This document shows positions 1-11,396 of a stretch of 64,000 nt of DNA, one piece after another; within the stretch, counting starts at the first letter, position 1, and the number at the start of each line of letters is the position of its first letter. Location: assembly GCA_024364735.1 (NCBI GenBank), contig JAGFNQ010005265.1, forward strand, positions 328,121 to 392,120. Reading direction: 5' to 3'. The position numbers were made by a program, and so were the translations under genes. The DNA is from Boesenbergia rotunda (taxonomy: Eukaryota > Streptophyta > Magnoliopsida > Zingiberales > Zingiberaceae). Below the pieces are notes generated by a model. It had not been told where the DNA came from and made no database searches. It was given only the letters and a program-made list of their open reading frames with translations.

Positions 1-1425
1 GGAAATAGTTAGAAATAAAGCCCACTTAGTAGCTAAAAGGTTTAGTCAAGTCGAAGGGTTAGACTATGACGAAACCTATGCCCCAGTAGCCAGACTTGAG
101 TCCATTAGAATGTTGTTGGCCTTTGCAGCACATAAAGGATTTAAACTCCACCAAATGGATGTAAAGTCAGCCTTTCTGAATGGGTTTATTAGAGAAGAAG
201 TCTATGTAGGACAACCCTTCGGTTTTGAGGACTTAGAAAAACTTGACCACGTTTACAAACTCAATAAGGCATTGTATGGACTAAAACAAGCACCTAGGGC
301 ATGGTATGAACACCTATCAACCTACCTCATTTCTAAGGAATTTAACCAAGGACAAATTAACTCAACTCTTTTTGTTAAGACCTTAGAAAAAACATTTTTA
401 TTGCCCAAATCTATGTTGACGATATAATTTTTGGATCCACCAACTCAAATTTCTTAAAAGAATTTGTAAAAATAATGGAAAATGAATTCGAAATGAGCTT
501 AGTTGGTGAGCTCAACTTCTTTTTAGGATTACAAATTAAGCAAACTAGGGATGGAAATTATGTCCATCAATCCAAATATGCTAAGGAGTTAATAAAGAAA
601 ATGGATAACTCCAAAAGCATAAGTACCCTTATGGCCACAATTGTAAAAATAGATAGTAACCCTGATGGTAAACCTGTAGACCTTAAACTATATCGAAGCA
701 TTATTGATAGTCTACTTTACCTTACAGCTAGTAGACCTGATATCCTTTTCACTGTATAAATATATGCTAGATACCAAACCTGTGCTAAGGAAACACACTT
801 AGCAGCCCTAAAAAGAATACTTAGATACATTAAGAGCACCCTAAATGTAGGGATTTGGTATCCTAGGACATCAACTTTTGACCTGTCAGGATATTCGGAT
901 TCTGACTATGCTGGATGCAAACTAGATAAAAAGAGTACAAGTGGAAGCTGTCAACTTTTAGGAAATAGTCTAGTCAGTTGGTGCAGTAGAAAGCAACACT
1001 GCGTAGCTCTATCTACAACCGAAGCGGAATATGTTGCTTTAGGAGAGTGTGTAGCACAACTCTTATGGATGATGCACACTCTTAAGGACTTCCAGCTTGA
1101 TTACACCCAAACCCAAGTCTACATTGATAACATAAGTTCAATCAATCTAACTATGAACCCAATCTAACACTCTAGAACTATACATATAGAGGTTAAACAT
1201 CACTTCGTAAGAGATCATGTAGCCAGGGGTGAGATAGTCCTAAAGCATGTAGACTCAAAATCTAACTTAGCTGATATCTTCACCAAACCCTTACCTGAGT
1301 CTGAGTTCAGCACAGTAAGAAGGCAGTTAGGGTTATGCTTGGTAGAATATGACTGCTCTACTTATGGTTCTTTTCAAAAACTATTTTATTTCCTATTTTA
1401 TTTGAAAAATCATTTTTTATTTTAA
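1..1425 (+). pseudogene. Copia retrotransposon pol, RT and RNase H part (element E), broken
   Basis: This is the C-terminal half of a Ty1/copia polyprotein. The reverse transcriptase part shows the copia motifs QMDVKSAFLNG and LYGLKQAPRAWY, then YVDDI near 415-430. RNase H follows with SDYAGCKLDKKSTSG, CVALSTTEAEY and the terminal SNLADIFTKPL. The window edge removes gag, protease and integrase. It is not functional: a frameshift lies near 400, and in-frame stops occur at 757-759 and about 1165. The frame ends at TAA 1423-1425. The same strand leads into a polypurine tract and a 3' LTR, so this is the pol of the element whose LTR starts at 2588. Sirevirus-like affiliation is inferred from the related LTR, PBS and gag types nearby. 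Confidence 0.93.
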
Positions 1426-2587
1426 ATGATTTTCGACTTAGTTTTATTGAAAAAAATTACCCCTTTCAAAACTAGGGTGTTTTCGCAAATGGACTTAGCT
1501 TAGGCCCTAACCCTAGAACTGCATGCACTTATAGATCTAGAAGCCAGCATCTCACAAGCATCTTAGGATACTTTTGATTGATAACCTAGACTGGATTGAG
1601 ATGCTTAGATCTATGCCTTGATTCAAGATGCTTTAAGTCAGTGCATCTGTAGTAATTGGGGCACTAAATACCAATTGAACAGTAATTAGGTTAAGTGTCA
1701 AGCTTAGAAAATCTAACTTGATCACATCACTTAACTTGACTAACCCTAGCGAAAGCTACTGTTTATAGCAGTTAGTAGGTACCTAACTGGGTTAGACAGG
1801 ACCCGAAAGAGAAAATTTGAATTGATTTAGTCCAGTTTATACTTAGAATTAGTTCAATGCAGCATCTTACTTTTATTACTCAGTTTTTTGCTATATTTTT
1901 TTGATATATGGCAAAGGGGGAGAGATTGGAAAGGAGAGAAAAGAAGGTTTTAAAATTTTTTTCAAATTAAATTTTTTTTCAAAACTTTTATCTCCTTTTT
2001 CAAAAAGTAAAGTAATTCAAAATCATTTTGGAAAAATTTTCTAAGTGTTATAAATTCAAAATTTTGCTTGAAAATTTTTCTAAGTAGTAAAACTGCTTGA
2101 AAATTTTCTAAGTGTTAAAACTTCAAAATCAGTTTAGAAAATTTTCTAAAGTGCAAAAACTAAGTGTTTTGAAAATATTCTATGTACTTAACTCAAAATT
2201 ATTTTATAAAATATTCTAAGTACTTACTCTAAAATTTTCTGGTGGAAAATTTTCTAAGTGTTAACTTCAAAATTCTCTTGAAAATTTTCTAAGTGCTAAA
2301 GCTAAATGTGTTGAAAAATTTTCTAAGTACCCAACTCAAAGTATTATGGAAAATTTTTTTTCTAACTTAAAAATCCCTTTTTGAAAATTTTCTAAGTATT
2401 GAAAACCTGAAAAACTTTTCAATTTTAGAAACAAAGACTTAGAAACATTTTCAAAAACTCCTCGAATTTTTGAAAAAACTGAGGGGGAGATTTCATCCAT
2501 GGGAGAAAATTAAATTTGGTACTTTACCTATTTTTTGTTTAACTTAACTTTTTGAACCAGGTTGTCATAAATCAAAAAGGGGGAGAT
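1426..2587 (+). other. Noncoding tail of element E with degenerate repeats and polypurine tract
   Basis: No ORF is visible between the pol end and the LTR. From about 2030 to 2400 a short AT-rich motif, AAAATTTTCTAAGTG, recurs roughly every 30-60 bases in degenerate form. The segment ends in a purine run (AAAAAGGGGGAGA, 2574-2586) directly before the LTR. This is the position and composition of the plus-strand-priming polypurine tract. Confidence 0.75.
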
Positions 2588-5500
2588 TGTTGGTGCAGGC
2601 AGCACCTAAGTCAAACATGGGTTTTGATAATGGCAAAGGGTTCAGAAGTTAAGATGTTATTGTGTTCTAACTTGTTCACTGAGTGTGCAGGAAGAAGTCC
2701 TAGGTAGACTAGGCAAGAAGTCCTGGCAGAGGGCTGGGCAAAGAAGTCCTGGTCATGGACTGGGACAGAAGACCTGACCGGAAGTTGGGCAAAGAAGTCC
2801 TGGTCGAGGACTGGGCACGAAGTCCTGGCAAGGGGCTGGGCACCGAAGACCTGACCGGAAGTTGGGCACGAAGACCTAGTCAAGGGGATCGGGCAAAAGT
2901 CCAATCGGAGGAGCCGGTTGGCAAAAGGTAAACTCTCCTGAGAGGAGTAGGTGACGATGCGTTCCCTGTCGAGGGAACAGTAGGCGTCAGTTCGACCTAG
3001 GGTTCCATTTGGGAGACCCGAAGTCAGAACCAAGATAGCTACAGCTGTAACTATTGCTTATTATGTTTTTGGGACTAACCTAAGTTGCAGGGTCGAAGGA
3101 CTAATCGTCTGCAAGTGAAGGTGCTTCACTGGGCCTAGGCGCCCGAATGGGCTCAAGTGCCCGTAAGGTTACAGGCGCCCAAGAGTGAAGGCAAAACCCA
3201 AAACATAGCTGCGAAGCCACTGAACCAAGGCGGATCAGGTGCCCGTGAGGTCACAGGCGCCCCCATCAGCTTAGGCACCCAAGTGGGGAGGATAAGCACT
3301 GACCGAGCCCGTGGATAAGGATTCGCAGATCGGAGGGCCTGTGTTAGGCACCCCCAACCTATCAGGCGCTTGTATGAGCACTATAAAAGGGGCTCGACCC
3401 CAAGGCTTCAACAACACAATTTCTCAACGCTCCAAAGCTTTTCATTCAAGCGCTACGCCCCGGTAAACTCCAACTTCGAGATCTCAACGTCGACGATGAC
3501 CCTTTGCTCTGAAAATACGATCCACATCAGGCGTCAGTAACGAAAAGTGTAGAGATTTTAATTTATTGAAATACTGTTGTACTTAACTTATAAATCCTTT
3601 TTTGCGCGATTATAGTATTGCCCAAAGTAAACGGTCAAGGACCGTAGGCCTTGGAGTAGGAGCCGAGCGCGACTCCGAACCAAGTAAAAATCTACTTGTG
3701 TTCCTGTGTGATTTATTTATTTCCGCTGCGTATTTGCTGTAACACCTAATAATTTTCATGAATTATTAGCAATTTTTCTAAATTTTCTGGCAATTTTTTG
3801 AAATAAAAATAAAAAGGGTCGGGCGGAGGTTTGATCTTGCGACCACGCGGCAAGCCAGTCCTTAAGCAAGCTCGGCTAACCAGAAGGTTAGGGGTATCAA
3901 GCACAAAAAAGGATGGATCGAAATTATGTTATAGGTAAGTAAGTCCTTTTCATAAAGAGGTGTTTCAACTTCCGTTTAAGTTGCGTTAAATCCCCTTTAG
4001 GTTAGGGGGAGTCGGCGGAAAACAGGGGGAAGGGGGCTGCGAAAACAGGAAGAAAACAAGGGTTTTCTTCCTCCTTCTTCTTCCTCTTGAGTAGAGAACC
4101 TAGGGCTTCTTCCCTAGGGCCAAGGAGTGAAGTTTCTCGCAAGGAAGAGAAAAGGAGTCCTACGCTAGGATTTTACTACATACTAGTGAGTTTTCTTCAA
4201 GCAAAGGGGGGTAAATAGATCACTCACTGCAATAGAAGTAGTTTCGTCATGAATTTCTCGTTGGAGAACTATGTTTTGTGATCTAAGTGCATGCTTTAAG
4301 ATTATTTTAAATTGTGTGTTTCAGTTTCTCAAGAAGACATATTTCTTATTATAGAACTTAAACTTGAGTAGGTTTTGTGTATATGAATCTACGCATGATA
4401 AGACCAAGTTCTTGAAAAGTCCCAAAAATGAGTTTTGGGTTAAGGGCATGCAAGGTGCTCGATGAAAGTTCCAAGTAAGAAAGGTAAAGCTTTATAGTGC
4501 CAGATCTATGGAAAAAAAAAGATAGCTTGATAAGTATAAACATTATGAGTAAGAAAGTATTTTACTTTTGTAAAGTGACATGTACCGGGCATATGAGAGG
4601 TCCACAAAAAGTTAGAAAGAAGCTCTAATAGGGTGCGGTGGCTAGCTACCCCGAAACCTATTAGGGATGTGCGCATTGGTACATTGATACCAGGTACAAT
4701 GTCAAGGCCTAGAAAATTGATTATTATTTTGAAGTATATGAGTATATGTAAGTGTTTTCAGTTAAGTACATGTTTTGTTATGTATGTTAACGTTGTTATG
4801 TTACAAGCATGTTAAAAAGCAAGAGCAAGGCAGTTAGTGTTTTAAAGTATGGAAACGTATAAGTATCAAGTCTCAAAAGAAATCATGAGCATGTTAAGTT
4901 GCAAGTGTTTTAATGCAAGTAAATGTTTTCAAGCATGATAATTATATGAAAGTTCCCATGTGCAAGTATTTCCAAGTGCATATATTTTGAAGCGAGCATC
5001 CTTTGAAAAGAGCATGTTTATCATTGATCGCATGGATTTGTGAGTTAGGATTTACTTACTAAGCAAATCGTTTATTAGTTGCATTTCCTTCTATTGTAGA
5101 TAAAGGTAAAGAAAAAGCATAAGCTAAGGAGGCAAACGGGACATGCATTGATGTTCAGTGGCGGCGGAACCGTGGGAGAGATCTTTGGGTTAAGTCTTAT
5201 AAAAACTTGTGGGTGGTGTTTTGGATTGGTAGAACGTAATGATTTTGTTTAAACTTCGCATAGAGACAAAGCTGAGTACAAACTCTAGTATAGATTTCAT
5301 ATGTTTTGGATAGTTTATTAAATTCCGCAGAGATTCTAATTGCAAGTTAATGGGTTTGTTTTGGGTTGCTAAGATGTTTATAAAACTAGTATAGAGTATA
5401 GATTTGGAGTTATTTATCTATATGCTATGGAAGTGTATGAATTATGGACCCTTGAAAGGATTTCTCAGGTCTGAGACTGTAGCTTTCAGGCGTGCCAGTC

Positions 5501-5856
5501 GACTGGTTCAGATACCAGTCAATTGCCATATCGAACAGAACCCTTCTGTTCGATGCACCAGTCGACTGCCAAGATGCCAGTCGACTGGTGCCGCGCACAG
5601 AAAGCTTCTATGGCTGACACCAGTCGACTGGCCTTCTAGCAGTCGACTGGTGCCATTGAAAAAAAAATTTTCAGAGCAAGTTAAGGAAAGTCAAGTAGTT
5701 GTAACCTAAGGCTAAGGATAAGGTAAAGTTAAGGTTAAGTAAAAGTGACGTCCGCCTTAAGGAAGAGAAGTCGGGTTGTCACATTTGCTCTTTCTTTAAT
5801 CTGAAAAGTTTTAACGATATTCACCCCCCTCCTCTATCGTTTTCCTCGATCCAACA
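2588..5856 (+). mobile_element. 3' LTR of copia element E, split by a solo LTR
   Basis: It begins TGTTGGTGCAGG right after the polypurine tract and ends ...GATCCAACA. This is the same end type as the complete LTR at 51746-53105, which is followed by a PBS. A TATA box (CTATAAAAG, 3381-3389) is preceded by a stretch rich in AGGCGCCC-type motifs at 3130-3370. Excluding the insertion at 3738-5783, the LTR is about 1.2 kb. The 5' end of the element is outside the window, so its TSD cannot be tested. Confidence 0.85.
3738..5783 (+). mobile_element. Solo LTR inserted in the LTR of element E (TSD TTTGC)
   Basis: The sequence starts TGTAACACC and ends TTGTCACA. It is flanked on both sides by TTTGC (3733-3737 and 5784-5788), a perfect 5-bp target duplication. 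No internal domain, PBS or second LTR is present, so a solo LTR fits. It belongs to a different family from the host LTR. At 5490-5650 it carries several copies of the palindrome CCAGTCGACTGG and one perfect 9-3-9 hairpin at 5532-5552. Small ORFs inside look random. Confidence 0.85.
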
Positions 5857-7514
5857 GAAAAGTCCTAGTTAACCTAGGCACGAAGTCCTAGTTCGAAGAA
5901 TTGGGCACTATGCCCTGATCATGGATTGGGCACTAAGTCCTGACAGAGGGTTGGGCACCTAAGACCTGACATAGGGTTTGGCACTAAGTCCTGGTTCACG
6001 AAATTAAAAAGTCCTAGCCAAGGGCTGGGCACCGAAGTCCTGGTTCGTGGAATTAGGCAATAAGTCTTGGTCATGAGATTGGGCAAAAGTCCTGGTGAGT
6101 AAAGCTGGGTAAATGTCCAACCGGATGGGTCGGGTGGCAACCGTCTCCTGAGAGGATTAGGTGAAAGGCGCGTTTGTTGGTGCCCGTAGCACCAAAGTCA
6201 AACCTATGTTTTGATATTGAAAAAGGGTTCAGAAATTAAGGTTGTGTTATGATCTAACAATGCTAATCATGGGTGCAAGTAACGTCCTAGGTACACTAGG
6301 CACTAAGTCCTGGCCGCGAGCTGGGCAACTAAGTCCTGACATAAGATTTGGCACTAAGACCTGGTGCAAATTCCAGATAAAGGGAAAATTCCAGAACAAC
6401 TGCGAAGCAAGCCTCAAGACTAGAACTGAGGGGCCTGTGTTAACACATGCGCCCCAGTCAGCTCAGGCGCCCTGGTTGAGGGGATAAGCGCTGGCCATGT
6501 CTGCGGATTGAGTTTCGCGCAGAGAGGGCCACGTGTTAGGCACCGGCGCCCCCTTCAACATAGGCGCCCCAGCTACGACTATATAAAGGGGTTCACCCCC
6601 TTGGCTTCCAACACATTTACTTTCTACACATTCATTCAAGCGCTCCGCTCCGACAAGCTCCGTGCTCATGATTTCAAGCGCCAACGACGACCCGCGGCTC
6701 CGAATTTCCAACTTCTCCGGTCGTCGGTATAAAATTGTTTTACTGCTATATTTTCTTTTTAATTCTATATTCAAACTTCAGTTGTAATGTTTTACACAAT
6801 ATAGAATTTTCTGTCGTAAACGATCAAGGACCGTGGGCCTTGGAGTAGGAGCCGACCGCGACTCCAAACCAAGTAAAGCAAACGTGTTAGCATTGCCTTG
6901 TTTTACTTTCCGCTGCACAAATTACTCTTACGTTTCCCGTAAAGTTTGTCGATCGATATTCACCCCCCCCCTCTATCGATTCGAACCGATCCCACAATCA
7001 CTGATGCCCTAGACAAGGCTATAAAAGGGGCTTCGACCCCTTAACTCAGAACAACCATTGCAAGATCATTCTAAGCATTCTGAACGGAAGAAACGCGCTA
7101 ATGACGAAGCTCTGCAACTAAGGATGCTCCGGGAGGAAGTCTGCGGCACTTTGGAGTTCTAGATCGACCGAGTCTTCAACTCTTTTGTTTGGTTTGAATT
7201 TATATTCTGCTTTTATTTTCCATAATCTTTTGATTGTAAATCGTACACTGTAAGACGGGTTTCTCCACCTCCGGAAAGTCTGGAAAGGAGACCATTAGTG
7301 GACGGGTGTTTCCGTGCTTAGGCCTTGGATGTACTGACCCTGGGGGGTTGGGAACCAAGTAAATCCCATGTGTACAAGTGTCTTTCCTTTCTGTTCTTTA
7401 GTATTTCCGCTGCGCACTAACTCTCTGTCTAGAACACTCGAAAGACACGCTTTCCAGAAAAAGTTTTTACGGTCGATATTCAACCCCTCTCTATCGACGG
7501 CATCGGTCCCCACA
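5857..7514 (+). mobile_element. Broken 5' LTR of element H (two pieces, 5857-6174 and 6997-7514)
   Basis: The first piece is U3-like sequence with repeated AAGTCCTGG..GGGCA units, as in the LTR at 2588. It lacks the LTR start, where element E's LTR abuts it. The second piece has a TATA box (about 7020-7028) and ends CCCCACA just before a PBS-like sequence. The two pieces probably form one LTR split by the LTR at 6175-6996. No TSD was found at that junction, so rearrangement is possible. Confidence 0.6.
6175..6996 (+). mobile_element. LTR (solo or fragment) of the E/F-like family
   Basis: It begins TGTTGGTGCCCG and ends CGATCCCACA. Inside it has the family's AGTCCTGGC..GGGCA units, GGCGCCCC motifs (6440-6570), a TATA box at 6580-6588 and the terminal C-run plus CTCTATCGAT motif. 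The flanks (GCGTT and ATCAC) do not match, so a clean solo-LTR insertion is not proven. Confidence 0.65.
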
Positions 7515-7516
7515 GG

Positions 7517-7528
7517 TGCTATCAGAGC
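7517..7528 (+). other. Primer binding site of element H
   Basis: TGCTATCAGAGC lies two bases after the LTR end CCCACA. It differs by one base from TGGTATCAGAGC, the initiator-Met tRNA PBS seen at 53108 in this window. Confidence 0.75.
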
Positions 7529-7623
7529 GAGGTTGCTCTTCACCGGACTAACAGCCGACGGAGCAATGATGCAAGGAGTTAAGGGGGAGCCTAGGGGTGA
7601 ATTAGCTACATTTTTTTTTTAAA

Positions 7624-8578
7624 ATGTCAATTTTTAAATTTCATATCACATGCTTTAAGTGCAGGGAGAGAGGACACTATAAAAATCAATGTCCTACTCG
7701 TAAAACTCGAACTTCACCACCGACAGCAAAGGAGGCACTAGCGCCCGGAGTTCGGAGGGACAAAAGTCAAATAAGGTGTTTCAAATGTCAAAAGCACGGA
7801 CACTATAGGAATCAGTGTCCGTCTAAGGTACGGAAAATTTACGTTCGTAAATTACTGCATAGTCTTTCAAGTATGTTAATAATTTAGATAAATCTGTTGA
7901 TTTTCTGATAAATTAGATTTGTTGCATAATCAACTTAGGGTATTGCATGATCAATTACAAAAGGTAGACAATGATAAACTACCAGAAATTAATTCTTTAA
8001 TTGTCAATATCAATGCAATGATTTTTAAAATTAATTCTGATAATATTGAAGTCAATTCTGATAATATTGAAGTTAATTTTGATACTATTGAAATTAATTC
8101 TGATAATGTTGGAATTAATTATGAAAATAATACTGTAACTTATAATTCTAATAGTGTTATTGATAATGATGAGATAGAAATTAATAATTCTTTAATGTCT
8201 AATATTTCAGATAATATTGACAATATTCTTGAGGATAATAATGATATTTTTGAGAATATTAAAATTATTTCTGAGGATAATGAGGATATTTCTGAAAATA
8301 GTGGGGATGAAATCATTTTAGATAATCATTTAATTATTTTCTTGGATAATCCTGAAAACAATTATAAAACATTAACTAGTAGCCCTGAAAATTTCTCCAT
8401 CTACTATGAAGATGTAGAAGGATATGATTTTGATAATGAGGATGAGGAGGAAATTGAATTTTCTAGAATCAAGGCCACAGTGAATCAAATTCACAAAAAT
8501 TCAAACAAATCAGAATTGTTAGATAAACTTGAAAAATTAAATAAAGAAGTAATAGTAGATAAGCCAGAAATTTTTTAA
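7624..8578 (+). pseudogene. Gag remnant of element H with two CCHC zinc knuckles
   Basis: The first ORF (7624-7887) has two retroviral-type knuckles, CFKCRERGHYKNQC and CFKCQKHGHYRNQC, the nucleic-acid-binding hallmark of Gag. The second ORF (7919-8578, 219 residues) is rich in Asn, Asp and Ile and contains near-repeats of INSDNIEVN. It ends in a short charged, helix-like tail. The N-terminal Gag domain expected between the PBS and the knuckles is missing, so this is a deleted copy. Whether the Asn-rich frame was ever part of the same Gag is uncertain, because its low complexity could have kept it open by chance. Confidence 0.7.
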
Positions 8579-9066
8579 ATCATGAAAATGATGAAATTAA
8601 ACCCAAAACTTTTAATTAACCCAGAAATTTTGAAACTTAAATCAAGTTAATTAATTTTTAACCTTAATTTAATCCTTAATTAATTTAATTTTAATTTAAT
8701 TCTTAATTAATTTTAATTAATCCTAATTAATTTAATTTTAATTTAATTCTAATTAATCCTTAATTAATTTAACTGTAATTAATCCTTAATTAATCTAACT
8801 TTAATTAATCCGTAATTAATTTAACGGTAATTAATCCTTAATTATTTTTTTAATCAATTTAATTCCAATTAATTCTTAAATAACTTAAACTCAAATTAAA
8901 TAAAATCTTATCCAAACTGCAGCAATTAATAAAATTAAATATGTCAAAGTGGGTTGGCATATTCGCGGGTTTACACGACATGTATCAAATCGGGAATTTG
9001 ATTCATTATTAGAAACTTAAGTAAAATAATTTCAATTGTTTATAACTGTCATGCTCATGCATTTGT

Positions 9067-9099
<33 letters not shown>

Positions 9100-9180
9100 T
9101 ATATATATATGTCATGACATTCATGTTTAATTTTATGCATGATTTAGAACGGTTATAGGAAAAAGACTAATTGAAACTTG
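8579..9180. repeat. AT-rich TTAATTAA-type repeat and (TA)n microsatellite
   Basis: From 8620 to 8890 the sequence is a degenerate array of TTAATTAATTTAA units. A (TA)n run follows at 9068-9110 with one phase slip. No gene is visible here. It lies inside the decayed body of element H. Confidence 0.8.
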
Positions 9181-9470
9181 AACAACATAGTATTAGGTGG
9201 AGGTGAGATGATAGTACGTTAGGGAAACCCTTCTAATAAGGTCAAGTAAGGTAAAACATACCCTACTTGGTCTGTTTAGTCTGGTGGAACTAGCCGAAGC
9301 TACCAATTCAAAACCTAAGCTAGTTAGATCAAAATTTTTCAAGAAGTAATTTGAAAATAAATTTTCGATAAAAGGCTTTGTCAAGGAAAGGGTTGTTGCT
9401 CCAATAAGGCTACAGCCAAAGAAGGCCTCTGTGCCTCGCCAAGACCTGGAAGCCAATTATCGAAACTCAA
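9181..9470 (+). other. Conserved noncoding block of the Sirevirus-like elements (copy 1)
   Basis: About 280 bases align closely with 55115-55375 of element F, for example at GGTGGAGGTGAGATGATAGT and GCCTCGCCAAGACCTGGAAG. In both places the block lies downstream of gag. No frame is open through it. Conservation between two otherwise diverged elements suggests a cis-acting role or simply recent common ancestry. Confidence 0.7.
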
Positions 9471-10171
9471 ATTCAATTTACTATTTGATAAATTTGAATC
9501 TAACATAAGTTTTAATTAAATCTTAGATTAAATTCAACAAAAAATTACTCAAGCATCTCACAATACACCCATAAGGCAACCATGCTTGTTTGTACTAAGA
9601 CATCTAGAATAAGTGAGATGTTAAGGACTAATAAATTGAAAAATGGTTTTTCAAAATTCTTAGAATATTTTTCTAAAAATCTATTTTCAAAATAGTGCTT
9701 TAACATAATAATGTTTTTATGGATTTCATGTTTGTCTGATTGCTAATATATTATATGTTTTCAAAATTATATCTTTTTCAAAAATTTGTTTGACCTACAC
9801 AATTAGACACAAGCCTTTTAGGTCAACACTAAAGTCCCTTAAGGTACTTAGATAAAGTCAAATGGTGTCGAGTACAGGGTGAGTGTTGTTATTCTTTCAA
9901 AAGTTTTTCAAAAACCTTATGCTTTCAAAATATATTATCATCTCAAAATAAGGTTTTCAAAACTTGGTTCAAAAACTTTGTTATATCACTATCTCTTTGA
10001 AAAATTATCATCATTTCAAAATATTTTTTGAAAACTATGCTGAAAAAAATTCACTATCATCCCAAATTTGTTTTTCAAAAATTATCTCCTTGAAAATTAC
10101 CATACTCAACATGTTATTCAAAACTATTCTTTTGATTTTGATAAACCCTAAAGACACAGAGGAAATGTTCT
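9471..10171. other. Unassigned AT-rich DNA before the assembly gap
   Basis: Short TTTCAAAA-rich repeats resemble the internal noncoding part of element E (1430-2500). I see no gene, TIR or LTR end. It is probably the rest of element H. Confidence 0.5.
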
Positions 10172-10671
10172 NNNNNNNNNNNNNNNNNNNNNNNNNNNNN
10201 NNNNNNNNNNNNNNNNNNNNNNNNNNNNNNNNNNNNNNNNNNNNNNNNNNNNNNNNNNNNNNNNNNNNNNNNNNNNNNNNNNNNNNNNNNNNNNNNNNNN
10301 NNNNNNNNNNNNNNNNNNNNNNNNNNNNNNNNNNNNNNNNNNNNNNNNNNNNNNNNNNNNNNNNNNNNNNNNNNNNNNNNNNNNNNNNNNNNNNNNNNNN
10401 NNNNNNNNNNNNNNNNNNNNNNNNNNNNNNNNNNNNNNNNNNNNNNNNNNNNNNNNNNNNNNNNNNNNNNNNNNNNNNNNNNNNNNNNNNNNNNNNNNNN
10501 NNNNNNNNNNNNNNNNNNNNNNNNNNNNNNNNNNNNNNNNNNNNNNNNNNNNNNNNNNNNNNNNNNNNNNNNNNNNNNNNNNNNNNNNNNNNNNNNNNNN
10601 NNNNNNNNNNNNNNNNNNNNNNNNNNNNNNNNNNNNNNNNNNNNNNNNNNNNNNNNNNNNNNNNNNNNNNN
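10172..10671. other. Assembly gap of exactly 500 N
   Basis: The round length suggests a fixed-size scaffold gap of unknown true length. It probably removes the first exons of the MYB gene that resumes at 10672. ORFs spanning the Ns are meaningless. Confidence 0.99.
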
Positions 10672-11396
10672 GGCCCTTCTAGGCAACAGGTAATTTAGTC
10701 ACTTAAGTGTCAGCTCTGTCAAAAACATTTAAATTTTAAGAGAACAAAAACTGGATCTTGCTATTTTGTTTGTTTGTTTGATTTGGTATTCTTTGAAACA
10801 GGTGGGCAACCATAGCTTCTTATCTACCGGAAAGAACAGACAACGATGTCAAAAACTACTGGAACACGCACTTGAAAAAGAGACTTGAAGACAAGCCCGA
10901 AGGAGGGCAGGATTCGGTGCCTGCTCACCACCCCACGCCTAAGGCCAAGGGTCAGTGGGAGATGTGTGTCCAGGCTGACCCCCAAATGGCGAAGCGAGCA
11001 CTCTCAGAGGCCTTGTTGTTGGAGAAGAACTCCTCTAGTGATGCCGCGAGCAATTATGCAGCAAGCGCCAAGAACATAGCGCGGCTTCTGGAGGGGTGGA
11101 TGAAGAGTAACAATAGCAGCAGCAGCAGCAGCAACGCTATGCTAAAATCTAGATTGCCAAATTCTGCGTCTCTGAGCCAGATGAGTGCAAGTAGTGCCTC
11201 CAACTACTGGGCGTCATTGGAGACACTCGACTCGTTTGGATTGGAGGATCAAGCGGCTTCTGTGCCAGAGGGATCGCTGGGGACAGCCCAAACGCCGCCA
11301 TTAGAGCTGCTGAAGTTGTGGCTGCTTGATGCAAATGTTGGCAACGAAGAGCAGCAAGAAAGTTTCCTCAGCATTGTGATGGATCAAACTAACTAA
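10672..11396 (+). CDS. R2R3-MYB transcription factor, subgroup-1-like, 3' part
   Basis: This is the end of a nuclear R2R3-MYB regulator. The last 18 bases of exon 2 (10672-10689) encode ALLGN plus a split codon. A 112-base GT-AG intron (10690-10801) follows, and exon 3 runs from 10802 to TAA 11394-11396. The intron sits at the standard second-intron position of plant R2R3-MYBs. Exon 3 completes the R3 repeat (WATIASYLPERTDNDVKNYW, NTHLKKRL). Next come a GQWE..ADPQMAKRALSEAL block and IARLLEGWMK, typical of the MYB30/60/94/96/306 group. That group controls cuticular wax, stomatal and drought responses; a role here is inference. A Ser run and a C-terminal acidic/Gln tail follow. Exons 1 and 2 (R2 and most of R3) must lie in or beyond the N gap, so completeness cannot be judged. 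Confidence 0.93.

Noticed and set aside
9964..10698. ORFs running through 10172-10671
   Set aside because: They consist mainly of N bases. Only the last residues of the MYB exon 2, in another frame, are real.
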